From: Podaxis mareebaensis
Lineage: Eukaryota > Basidiomycota > Agaricomycetes > Agaricales > Agaricaceae
Length of the DNA: 64,000 nt
Reading direction: 5' to 3'
NCBI GenBank assembly: GCA_018524725.1
Contig: JAEUWP010000024.1
Coordinates: 124,001-188,000, forward strand
This document shows, one piece after another, positions 10,017-21,438 of the stretch. How positions within the stretch are numbered: the stretch's first letter is position 1; every line of letters starts with the position of its first letter. The position numbers and the translations under genes were made by a program. The notes under the pieces were generated by a model that saw nothing but the letters and a program-made list of their open reading frames with translations, had not been told where the DNA came from and made no database searches.

Positions 10017-13000
10017 ATGTCCTCTTTTCTGAGACGTTTCAAAAAGAAAAAGCCAGGCAGCATCTCTGCATCCATCACAAGGACCTCAAACCTTGGGACT
10101 CCTGCTACGCAAGTTCTCCCAAGAGTTGGAACGCCGCCCCCTGCATCTGGGACCCCTGAGGCCCTCCCGAGGGTAACAACTCCATCACCTCCCGCCAAGA
10201 ACGAATGCGGGGAGGTCGTCCTAACAGCGCAGCAGAATTCACCAATTGCACCTATCGTAAGGACCTCGGTCCTTGAGGATCCTGCAGCTCCGCAGGCCCT
10301 TCGAAGCGTCGAAACACCTTCCCCCGCACCCGGGAACCTTGAGGCTCTCCCAAGCATCCAAACCTTATCAACTCCCTCCAAGAACGAGTACCAGGATGTT
10401 GTCCCAGCGCCGCCGCAAAACCCGCAAGCACCACTCCAGAAACTGAAAGAAGTGGGCAGCACTGTTCTTCATGGACTAGGGTTCGTAGCAGCAGGACTCA
10501 AGGATTGTTCGGATCTCTGCCCGCCCCTCAAAGCTGCCGCTGGCGTGTTTTTGACAGTGCAGAGAGCCTTCGATGTGCGTAAGCCATGTTTATCATATGC
10601 ACCCCATCGAATTCCGATTCGCAGGGCGTATCCACGAATCAGGACGAGCTAAAGGAACTCGAGGCGAGATCGAAAGCTATCCTATCACTCGTGAGAAGAT
10701 ACAAGGATGAAGGAGCATTGAATGCGCTCGAAGACAGAGTCCAAAGTTTCTCCACGTGCGTGTCGGCTTCGCCTCTTGGATTGGTATCTGAGTTTTTTTT
10801 TGTTTTTTTTTGTTTTTGTTTTTTTTTTGCTATCTCGCAGGGCTATCGAGAGCTTGGTTGAAGGCATCAAGCACTTGCAAGATCGGCCATTGCCGACCCG
10901 CATCGCCGAGGTTTCGAACGACCCCGTGACCATACACAAGACGTTGAGGAACCTTAACACTGTTTGCGATCTCTTTCAGGTAGGTGTTCAGACTACGTCT
11001 TGTATCCAACATGCTCATCGCACTCCACAGATCGACATACAATTTCACACCAATGTAACCTTACAGAGTATGTTACGGGTAAGTAATCACGCATCTGGGG
11101 AAGCGCATTAGGCTCATATATTCCATCAACAGTTGTTGAATTCCCGTAAGCTGCTTGTCTCGGTGAGAACGACAACATGCGAAGCTTACATTATCACAGG
11201 ATCAATCGACAAACTTCGTCCCGAGAGCGCTTCATATAAAACTCGGCGTTCCGCCTACGGTGATCCCACAGGATGCATGCCGGGCACGCGGGTCAATGTC
11301 CTTGAAAGGTTGGAAGCATGGGCTCCTGACGAGCAGGGTGCCAAGGTGTATTGGCTCATGGGAATGGCGGGCACTGGGAAGTCGACGATTGCGCAGTCTC
11401 TGTGTGAGAGCCTGGAACGACGGCAGATGCTCGGGGCGAGTTTCTTTTGCTCTCGAACCTCAGATAAAGCCAGTGATGCACGCCTCATCGTCCCGGGTGC
11501 GGCATACGACCTTTCCAATGGTTCACCCACTATCAAGGCGGGGGTTGTAAAAGCTCTCGAGAAAGACCCGCATTTGGTCGAGTTGAACGACTTGAAGGAG
11601 CAATTCACAAAGCTTATCATCGACCCATTACGGAATGCTGTCGGCCCCGGGGTCAAACTTTACAAGATTATCGTCATCGATGCTCTCGACGAATGTACAG
11701 ACCCCCGCTTTGTCTCCCGCCTCATCCAGTTCATCCTCAATTCTGCATTGAGTCTTCCCCTCAAGTTCTTCCTCGTCAGCAGAGCTGACCCTTTCATCAC
11801 TGCTGCCTTCAATTCCTCACAGGGTCTTCACGACACCCTTGTGCTTCACGATATCGAGAAGGACATAGTGGAGAGTGACATCCGAATTTATGTGAAGCAA
11901 TCGCTCGCCGAGATCAAGAGGTTCTGGAATCCTGACAAAGAAGATGGGTGGCCTCCCGACAGTGAGTTGAATCAAATCGTCAAGGCCTCAGGAAAACTTT
12001 TCATTTATTCATCTACGGCCATGCGTTATATTCAAAATGGGGGAAAGCGTTATGAACAGCGCCTCACGTCATTAGCAAAGCAGGCATGGAGTCGACAACA
12101 AACCTCGGCCATTGACGACCTCTACGGAGGTATTCTTAAACGAGCCTGTGATGATCAGGAAGAGAGAGAATTGTCTCCCATGCAGACCCTTGTCTCTTTT
12201 ATCATATTTCTCCGACGTCCCTTGTCAATCAATGCCCTTTCCATGTTGTCCGGGATACCGGATCCTGTCACGTATCTATCACCCCTCAGCTCCGTCATCC
12301 ACATTCCCTCTGAAGACAACGCCCCCGTCTCCCCTTTTCATGCATCCTTCCTCGACTTCCTCATTGACCCCGAACGCTGTCCACCAGGTCGATTCTCCCC
12401 GTTCACTCCTCTCCGCCCCGCCAGTGCCCATGCAGACCTTGCACTCAAATGCTTGGAGCTCATGAACACGTCGCTCAGGTATAACATCTGTGATACTCCT
12501 GAAGAGTTGACCGTCTCGCACATGGACAGAAGGAACCAACCAGAGAATGCCGGTAAAATCCCCGAGGCGCTTCAATACGCATGCGTTTACTGGGCCGTTC
12601 ATTTGAGTGAGGTCCGGGACCCAAACCAGCCAGCTCTCATCGGTGCTCTACGCGAGTTCCTGAATGCCCACCTCTTGCACTGGATGGAATGTCTGAGTGT
12701 AATTAACCAACTGAAGACAGGAGTTCATTCGCTGCTCAGCGCAAGTGGCGCCCTCTCAGTAAGCATTGATTAGGAGGAAATCAAGTTCATGTGCTGACGC
12801 CATGGCAGACCATCCAAACTACAGATGTTAGGGATTTGCGATCACTTGCTGACGACGTCCGTCGATTCTTGCAGCTGGGTTTCGCGTGCATTGAGCAGAA
12901 TTGCTTCGAGGTTTACCAGTCGGCGTTCACGTGGATTCCCAAGAATTCGTTGATGCGTCAAATCTACAGTGCACGGGTGAAGCAGACGGCAAGGGTCATA

Positions 13001-14623
13001 CTAGGTCTACCCGACTCATGGGGACCGATGGAACTCTGCATCCAAGGCAATTCAGTGGTCAATTCTGTCGCTTTTTCGCCCGACGGCACGTGGGTTGCCT
13101 CTGGATCGGATGATCGGATAGTAAGGATTTGGAATGCGACGACGGGTGGGTTGGAAGCCAAGCTGAAGGGCCACACGAATTGGGTGACGTCTATCGCTTT
13201 TTCGCCCGACGGCACGCGGGTTGCCTCTGGATCGGATGATCAGACAGTCAGGATTTGGAATGTGGCGACGGGCGGATTGGAAGCCAAGCTAGAGGGCCAC
13301 ACGAGTTTGGTGAGATCTGTTGCTTTTTCGCCCGACGGCACGCGGGTTGCCTCCGGATCGAGCGATACGACAATCAGGATATGGAATGCAACGACTGGCG
13401 GGTTGGAAGCCAAGCTGGAGGGCCACAGGGATCGGGTGAGATCTGTTGCTTTTTCGCCCGACGGCACGCGGGTTGCCTCCGGATCGCATGACCAGACAGT
13501 CAGGATTTGGAATGCGACGACGGGCGGATTGGAAGCCAAGCTGGAGGGCCACACGCATTCGGTGAGGTCTGTCGCTTTTTCGCCCGACAGCACGAGGGTT
13601 GCCTCCGGATCGGAGGATCAGACAGTCAGGGTTTGGAATGCGACGACGGGCGGGTTGGAAGCTGAGCTCAAGGGCCACACGTATTCGGTGACATCCCTCG
13701 CTTTTTCGCCCGACGGCATGCGGGTTGCCTCCGGATCGGATGATCGGACAGTCGGGATTTGGAATGTGGCGGCGGGCGAGTTGGCAGCCAAGCTGGAGGG
13801 CCACACGAGTTTGGTGAGATCTGTCGCTTTTTCGCCCGACGGCACGCGGGTTGCCTCTGGATCGGATGATCGGACAGTCAGGATTTGGAATGCGACGACG
13901 GACGGATTAGAAGCCAAGCCGGAGAGCCACGCAGGTTCAGTGACATCTATCACTTTTTCACCCGACGGCACGCGGGTTGCCTCCGGGTCGGATGATCAGA
14001 CAGTCAGGATTTGGAATGCGATGACGGGCGGGTTGGAAGCCAGGCTGGAGGGCCACACGGGTCGGGTGAGATCTGTCGCTTTTTCACCCGACGACACGCG
14101 GGTTGCCTCTGGATCGGATGATCGGACAGTCAGGATTTGGAATGCGATGACGGGCGGGTTGGAAGCCAGGCTGGAGGGCCACAGGGATCGGGTGAGATCT
14201 GTTGCTTTTTCGCCCGACGGCACGCGGGTTGCCTCCGGATCGCATGACCAGACAGTCAGGATTTGGAATGCGACGACGGGCGGGTTGGAAGCCACCCTGG
14301 ATGCCCGCGTGGATTGGGTGACATCCGTCGCTTTTTCGCCCGACGGCGCGCAGGTTATGGCATCACAGTTTGGCCGTGTTACGGCTTGGAACTTGACTGC
14401 AGAATGGCCCCACATTCTGACCAATGATTCACGCAATGTTGAACTGCAATCCCATCCCCTTTCCTTATCTCATGATGGTCGCTGGGTGGCAGATGCACAT
14501 CATCACTGCTGGATTGCCCCTTCTTATCAAGATATTCGAGCACATGCGTTTTTTGTTGGCAAAGCCTGTTTCGGATATGCAACTGGCTCTCTAGTTATTC
14601 TGAACATAACCTCTACAGCATAG
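10017..14623 (+). CDS. NLR-like STAND protein: helical N-domain, NACHT NTPase, ten-plus WD40 repeats
   Basis: Exons 10017-10574, 10625-10755, 10841-10979, 11031-11078, 11133-12758 and 12809-14623 splice in frame to 1438 residues. A Pro/Ser-rich leader (to about residue 140) precedes a helical domain with FVAAGLKDCSDLCPPLKAAAG, like the MLKL/HeLo-type four-helix domains in many agaricomycete NLRs. The NACHT module has Walker A GMAGTGKSTI (about 11361) and Walker B IIVIDALDE. The C-terminus is a WD40 fan of ten near-identical 42-residue units plus a degenerate eleventh. Such proteins are nucleotide-driven switches for heterokaryon incompatibility or non-self recognition in fungi; the ligand here is unknown. 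Intron 2 (10756-10840) has a long T-rich tract. I see no inactivating change. Confidence 0.9.
13057..14316 (+). repeat. Ten 126-bp WD40-coding repeats
   Basis: Units start every 126 bases (13057, 13183, 13309 ... 14191) and encode V(R/T)SVAFSPDGTRVASGS-D-TVRIWNATTGGLEAKLEGH. The DNA is nearly identical between units, including silent sites. Differences cluster at the residue after GS (D, S, H or E), at the residue before TV (R, Q, T) and at the two residues after GH(T/R), before the next V (NW, SL, DR, HS, YS, GS, GR). Confidence 0.95.
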
Positions 14624-14798
14624 GTATCCAGCTCTGGTACTTGGATCATCAGCTAAATTAGTCTTTATTACTCTGATGACAACAGTAGTTAAGCCTCATA
14701 ACTTTCATGGTCCTGGCTTAGGATATCTTAAATGATGTACTGGGTTAACAATGGATCACACCCCGCATGAGCTGAACCACTGTCCGCAACATTCTACA
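14624..14798. other. 3' flank of the NLR gene
   Basis: A short non-coding stretch between the NLR stop and the second copy of the 0.96 kb repeat. Confidence 0.5.
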
Positions 14799-15755
14799 CC
14801 TCTCTTGGAACCTCTTTCATTCCTACAATATTGCTTCAGGCGCTTGCATAACTCACTTCAGCTTGCGTTAGTACCCACATGTTGTTCGCTATCTATTATG
14901 CTTCAACCTTGCTCGCGGCAGGCAGTAACAACACTGTCATCCCGAGTGCTATTGTCCAGTGACTTTGCCTCGAGTCTGCCCACCCGCGGGGCAAGTAAAC
15001 GCATTCGATCGAGATGATATGATGTCCTTCCGCACCTACTTGGTCCTCCGCAAGGACCTCTGCGTGTCATCGAAGACTACCGCCAGTCGTGGATTGGGAT
15101 CTTAGAATGACAAATGACAGGCCGAGACTCCCGGTTTTACTTCGTACGGTGGTCCTGCAGGGCTAGATTTATGTCATTAAGCGTACACATATAATGTCAT
15201 TGAAACGTGACGGCTGAGGCAATAAATGAGACTGCCCCCTGGACTATCCAGAACGTATCAATGATGATCGAAACTCGGCATGTCGTACCAACACCAACAC
15301 CAACACCCTGCAGAATCTCCACCTTATTCATAGTGCAGCAGTTACATGGGCAAGTAAGAGTAGATACACACTGTTACCGCATTCCTTGAGGAGCTTGAGG
15401 TTGTCCTGGAATCAAATGAAAATAGAGTGATTTGTTGGTAATAACCGAGCACAAGGAAGGTATTGTCGTCGCCTTGCCACTGGTTTTGACCCAAGACATT
15501 TGCTCTTGACGTGGGATGACATGAGGCGAAAGATTAGCCGAGCTCGCTATCTGGTCATGCCGACGATTCGTGTGGTAACCCTGTGTTATTCACAGTGCCA
15601 GCACGTACACAGTATGCTCCAGACCGGGAATAGCCCCGCCCATAAGTACAAGCTTCAGCCGAACAACAATCTAAAGACTGGCATATGGTGAACGGACAGC
15701 ACTTTGATGCGAGGAATTAGGACAATGGGTATATCCAGTCATTTACCTCGTCTGA
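14799..15755. repeat. About 0.96 kb direct repeat, copy 2
   Basis: Same-orientation copy of 6864-7829. It lies 175 bases behind the NLR gene. The two copies bracket the region holding the lineage-specific gene and the NLR, so recombination between them could delete or duplicate about 7.9 kb. Confidence 0.8.
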
Positions 15756-16400
15756 AACACCGGGCTCAACTGTCAAAAGGGTATAACTGCAAAAGTGACC
15801 GAAGTCTGTGATAGCCTGGGTTTGCGAAGCGAGGACGGACACAGGAAGGGTGCCGCCGGGTTGGATGGGTGCCACAAATCCGAAGAGGGTGGCTTATAGA
15901 GATTGATATACGGAGAGGGTTGGCAGGTGATAAGGCCTGTACGAGTCTCGGAATGCAATGCGATAGCCATCTCTTGGCCATTGTTTTAGGCATTATTCGG
16001 AAACTGGGAGTGTGCCAGAAGTCCGTGACGAAGTAACAGTGTGTATCAAGTACGGGATGTAGGTCCATAGTTTGAGACACATATACATACCGCTACGGCG
16101 AGGCGTTTGCCATGAATAAACCAGTTGTTTCGACTATATTTGAAGTGTTTCCGACTGGGGCGCTCCGGCACAGCTCCGGAGATTGGCACAGGCGACATTC
16201 TGGAAGTGCTTTTTTAGGACCCGCGCCGTGTAAGCGCTGCGCCTTGGCCGAAGTGGGTTGGGACCAGGTTCTGGAGTCGGAGTAAAGCTTGGATGGTGAG
16301 ACTTGCCATGACCAAAGCCGGTGTACACGTTCTCTGCAGCTCTTTTAGGATCATCTAGGGCTCCACCAGCGCTTATCACTTGCGGGGATACACGAGCTCA
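15756..16400 (-). other. Possible minus-strand gene relic, unrecognised
   Basis: Two patches look coding on the minus strand: near 15760-15880 (FVAPIQPGGTLPVSV and onward to CSYTLLTVEPG) and near 16080-16190 (PVPISGAVPERPSRKHFKY). I could not join them in frame or match them to a family. It may be a decayed gene or chance. Confidence 0.3.
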
Positions 16401-17114
16401 TAAAGTTTGTGAGATGGGAAATACAAAGCCTATGCGCAGGGTGCGTGCCATATGCTTGCCGGCCCATATGAGAAGAGAGGGTCGCTCGTCGCAGTTGTCG
16501 TGATCATCCATCGACTTTTATCACTGTCAGATACCCATGCCGTACAGTTGTTTGCATGAAGTTATACATATCTTGTCTGCACCGGCCATCCAATGGCAGT
16601 TTTCCGTGATGACCGGGAATAGTCTGAAAATAGCGTCTTGTGCCTTTGCTGAGATGCAATGCAAATCATTGATGGGCGTGGATTCTATGGCTTGCGGACT
16701 TGGGGGAGCGCCTTTTAAGAGAGAATAAATATAAGAAATGCCATGTCAATGAGCATAGATGGCGGCCGTGTGTTAGTAGTAGCTGAATGGAGGAAAGACA
16801 AAATTTCCCTGAAACAGGGATTGTTTCATGGGAGTATTTATGGAATGAGCAGACTACACGTGAGGAAACGGAATGGTGTTCCTAGCCACCGAAGTCTTGG
16901 CGTATGTAGGGGAGGAAGATGAAACACTACGGAAGACATCAACCACTTTGCAGGACCGGGGCGGACTTGAAAAGAGCAGGCTGGGTGGTAAAAAATCCTT
17001 TCCTACTCTCCCCATGCAACTGCTGTTTCCTTGAATTTTCCGAGTATGTGTCGTTCGTCACCACGGAAGTGCACATGCTGATGATCAGACGGTAGGCAAT
17101 CAAGAACGCGTGGA
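16401..17114. other. Intergenic, upstream of the Ser/Pro-rich gene
   Basis: No convincing gene. The ORFs at 16537-16728 and 16939-17121 lack motifs. This region should contain the promoter of the gene at 17115. Confidence 0.4.
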
Positions 17115-20100
17115 ATGGCACTTTCTGTGTCAGGTTTCCCAGAACCTATTCGGCCAACAGACCCAAATGCAGATCCATCATCAACGGCGTCCTCATCATC
17201 AACGACGCAAGTACGATCTCAAAATGGAGTCAAGAATCCTCATCGTCTTCGTGGTCGCTTCTTTGGCTCGCAGAGTGGCTTAGGCAAGTTGGGAGACACT
17301 GTCATTCATTCCCCTTTTTCCCACAGCTTGCTCGGGCCCCTCTACCCCACTGCCGACGCCGAGTCAATCTCTGTCTTTGACGCGCTCAGACCCTCCTCAA
17401 CTCTCACCCCCAGCGGTGCCCTTCCGGCTCCATTTCCAAATCCACAGCCCCCAGAGCCCATTGCCCTCCTTCCGCCGCCGCCCGCAAACCCCATCCCTGC
17501 ATATATATACACCATGCCTGGAGACGCCGAACATGATATGAATGCTCATCAGGAGCTCTCACAATCACTTCCCACCGCGTCTGGACCAGCTTTAACGAGA
17601 AAGAGGAGTTTTCCGCTCTCGCAGGCAGTTTTGTCTCCCCTCCCTCATCATCCACCTCCACGCAAACCCACCTCACCCCCCTGGATCCCGGTTAGCACAC
17701 AGACGCGTCGTGACGCGGCGGCTCCCCTTCCCAAATTCTCCTCGACACCTTCCATGAGGACGACCTCGGCGGAACTAGCACCCGCAGTAACACAGTCATC
17801 TCCCAGCTCTCGTTTTCCATCACCCCCTTCCAGCGCACGCATATCTACATCACCATCTCGCACTAATTCCCCCACGCCAAATATACCCTCTGTTCCCACC
17901 GCCAGCGTTGCTGAGCCGGCGCCGAGTAATTCGCCGGGGGAGCCTAGTTCACCTTCAATCCCCTCCGTTAGGCCGAACATTACCATTTCCACTACTGGAC
18001 TTGGGAATGCGCCGGTGCCTCCTTCGCAACCACCTGTTCAATCGCAAACGCCTCCCCAGAAACCACCAACATCTCGAGTACTTATTCCTGCTACCCGAAC
18101 CGGAAATTCAAACCCACCTCAGAGTGGCATCAATCTACGATATCAATCCATGGCAATTGTCGATCCCAGTGGCTCCACCCAACGTGAGTAAAAAATCATC
18201 GCCCTAAAAGCGGTCTCATTGATTCTTGTCGCTTTTCAAATGTATCCAGCCTCATCCTCTCGCATGACTAAAGCCGACCTGGCCGGCGCCTCGTCCTCGA
18301 CGAAGTATGGATCCTCTCAAAAACGTGTTCATCGGCCCAAGACTAGTCCAGGTCCTCGATCAAACATGTTGGAGGCTATACCCAATTCTTGGGCATCTGC
18401 TTCGAGACCTAGTGATCTACGGCCTTCATATCCCGCCTCAAACACATCCCAGGTCCAGGCCTCAGATAGGCCAGCCAATGTTAGTCGGTCCCCACCACTG
18501 CCTCGAGCGCGCCCAAACGTTGTACAGGCACGTTCAAGATCCGTCGATCGAAATACGGCCAATCCTCGTGTGATAGGCCCGAGATCGCCTAGGCATGCTG
18601 GTATTCAACTTGCGCAACCGACGCCCAAGAGAGTTTCATTAGGTATGGTTATGGATACCACCAAGTTGGGTAGCCCATCGCCACCTCCGACGACTGTCCT
18701 GGGATCTTCCTTGTCGATCTCTTTGCCGAAACCCACAACTATCACATCGACCACGACGAAGGTGCTACCGATAAGGAGTATTCCAAACTCACCGACGGCT
18801 TCACCTCCACCTCAATCTCACGTTCCTTCACTTGCACGTCTCCCAATTTCGGGGTCACCGGATTACAAACGTGAAACCTCACCCCCTCCTACATCTGCTC
18901 CCTATCGTTCCTCTCCATTCATACCACCCTCTCCATTTCGTGCAAGGATGGCTCCGTCTTCTTCGCCTCCGCCCTCGTCGCCGATACTCTCTCCATCCAC
19001 TTTTTCGCCCCGTTCCGTTCCTCCAAGTTCAAGTTCATATTCGCCTTCCATTCCTTCGGCTTCATTATTCCCATTGTCTCCGTCCGTTCCTTTATCTCCT
19101 TTCTCGTCTACGCCGCCTCCGTTACCTTCCCCGTTATCGTCAAAGCCCGAGATCATTGTCAGAAGTCCGACCACCGCTACCACAACCACCATCTCGCCCA
19201 TCACCTCTCCCGCGTCTGAAGATGTGGATACAAAGGACCATGATTCAGAAAAAGATGAACAAAAGTCTCGGTCTAGTTCGCCTACCTCTGCACTGTCCTA
19301 CGCCAGTAACACCAGGGCTGCACAACCTGAAACGCGAGTGAGCGGAGAAGCAGAGAACCCAGATACCCATACTTTGCAATACCCATACCCCTCTAAACCT
19401 AGTAATCCCAACTCAGACCTCGGCAACGCCGATGCCACCGCTCCCGAACGCGAGTCCCACCCTCAACTTTATCAATGGAGTCCAGAAGGCCAGTTCGACG
19501 ATCAGCTCTTACGAATCCCGATTTCACCCACATCTACATCCTCCGACCCTGGCACAGGCGAACCCGTACTTGAAGTATTCGTTGACAACCTCTACTATGA
19601 AGAAATCGAACGCAGTCCTTCACCTATCACTTACGCCAGACCCGGCGGTGTAGACTCGGATTCAGAATGTGATGATCTCGAGTACGGTCGTCGGCGGCGG
19701 CGGTTAGCTCAAAGTTTGAAACGAAGTCATAGTCGTGCGGGTCGGGGTCGGAGTCGGGGTGGACTTGGTGTTGGAACTACCGTTGGTGTGGGGAGTAGGA
19801 GGCATAAACATGCTGGGTCTGGTGGGACTGGCCCGTCTTCACCGATCTCGTACCACTCGGACGATTCTTCGTTGTTTTATTACGGGACGCGTCCGAGGAG
19901 AAGGAGGAGAGAACAGTCGAGGTCGTATAGGTATAGCTATCGATCTCCTGTATCGCCTACTTCTGCCGCTGATCCTTCGAAAAATGTTGGGCGTTCGAAG
20001 GCGACTGTGGTGAGCCCGAGGAGTCCTTCGCCTATACTCTACGCACCGCGTCGTTCGTTGGATTTCTTGTATGATTCGGATTCGGATGATGATGCTCAGG

Positions 20101-20948
20101 CTGGGGTTAGAGGAGATGGGAGGAGGTTCGTTGGCGCATGGTGGGGTGCTCGTGATTCTGCTGCTCTTGGGTTCTTGCTTACGGATGCTGGAGGGAGTCG
20201 AGGGAGAGGTGGTGGGACGGGGAAGAAGGTCAGGAGGAGGACGGCACAACCGAGGTCGTTCAGGTATGAGTACTCGACCCCGCCTGATGTCCAGCCGTTT
20301 GAGGGTCGTGAGGATGAACGAGAGCATGGGGAGGGGAAGGAGAAGGGTAAAGAAGAGGGAAAGGACAAGGAGAGAGGGAGGAAGAGGGAGCGTGCGTTGA
20401 TCCCAATGCCGCTTGTGAACTACAAAGCTTTCGAAAAAGAGAAGGAGAGGGAGAAGGAGAAGGAGAAGGATAAAGATAAGGAGAAGCCACGTACGAGAAA
20501 GGGAAGTCGAGGGATCTTGGACGAGTTGGCGGCTGTAGCGGTGTTGAATGCTATGGGTGGCCGCAAGGCAAGTAATACCGCTGCTTCCGGTGGGTCGAGG
20601 AGTCGCTCGCCCAAACACAAGAACAAGGAGAAGGAAAAAGAGGCTAAGGACAAGGACAAGGAGAAAGAAAAAGAGAGGGAAGGACAGAAGGAGGAGAAGG
20701 AGAAGAAACGCAAGTGGGTATGGGATCTCAACTCGACAAAGGACAAGTCGGATCGTGCGGGCGAGTCTTCTACTTCTGGTTCTACTGTCTCGAGCTCGGC
20801 TGCTGGGATTGGGGAGGTAGGGGTTGTCAACCAGGAAGTATTGGATATTGGTGTTGGGTATGATAGTTGGAGCGCAGAGTGGGAGGGGAGTGGGAGGGAG
20901 AGAAAGAAGAGGCACCGTCATAGTCTTGCTGGGTTGGAGTTTCGGTGA
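17115..20948 (+). CDS. Large disordered Ser/Pro-rich protein with Lys/Glu-rich C-terminus
   Basis: Exons 17115-18183 and 18250-20948 join across a GTGAGT..TCCAG intron in phase 1 and give 1255 residues. Residues 1-650 are dominated by Ser, Pro and Thr with many SP and TP sites. Then come acidic and Arg-rich patches (RRRRLAQSLKRSHSRAGR, SDSDDDAQ) and a C-terminal region with KEKEREKEKEKDKDKEK-type charged runs around one conserved-looking block, RKGSRGILDELAAVAVLN. The final block ends KKRHRHSLAGLEF. Many basidiomycetes have such proteins; low complexity hides homology. Phosphorylation-rich scaffolding or a nuclear role is a guess. The long reading frame with strong composition bias makes a real gene likely. 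The long opposite-strand ORF at 19839-20921 is a shadow of this bias. Confidence 0.75.
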
Positions 20949-21438
20949 TACCTGATTTCACATTCCTTTAGTTCGATTTGTTTCTTGTAATCCGACAGCA
21001 GATAGCCGGAGGATCTTATCCCTCTACCAGGTCGCACGCACATATACCACATTATAAAACTCGAACTCGTTACCGATTCGGGTTTATTGCTGTACATAGC
21101 AACTATTTCGTTCTTGTTCAAGTTGTCCGATGAGGGACTGCGTCACGTCTAACTTGAACTGTTTAGAGATCGGTTACTGATTAGTAGCTTATCAACCCGG
21201 ATGCATCGTGATTGATCGCCCTAGATGCATTTATCTCACACAATGTCACTGTCTGACAGCGAGCATGTTGAAGAAGCAGGCCAATCGGTCCTAATTTTAC
21301 CGCGACCACGGGACTGGTCGACGAGCGCCTCTGCGCCAGCGTCTGAGCCGTATGACAGTCAGGCGGTGCCCCCAAGGCTTGTCTTCCCTCACCTACTACC
21401 GTAGCTTCAGTCGGATCCTTTCTTGACTTTTAAGCGCG
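20949..21438. other. Intergenic, upstream of kinase K2
   Basis: No gene seen. The last 80 bases before K2 resemble the region before K3 (pyrimidine-rich, then TTCTTGACTTTTAAGCGCG against TTCTTCCACTTCTAAGCACG), so the promoter was duplicated with the gene. Confidence 0.5.

Noticed and set aside
10756..10840. Long T tract as a possible retroposon poly-A tail in reverse
   Set aside because: It lies inside an intron whose donor and acceptor are both used in frame, so it is simply a long polypyrimidine tract.
13240..14436. Several minus-strand ORFs of 117-171 codons
   Set aside because: They are periodic at 126 bases and are shadows of the WD40 repeats.
19839..20921. 360-codon minus-strand ORF
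   Set aside because: It is antisense to the Ser/Pro- and Lys/Glu-rich gene and arises from its biased codons; it is Leu/Pro/Arg-rich without domains or splice support.
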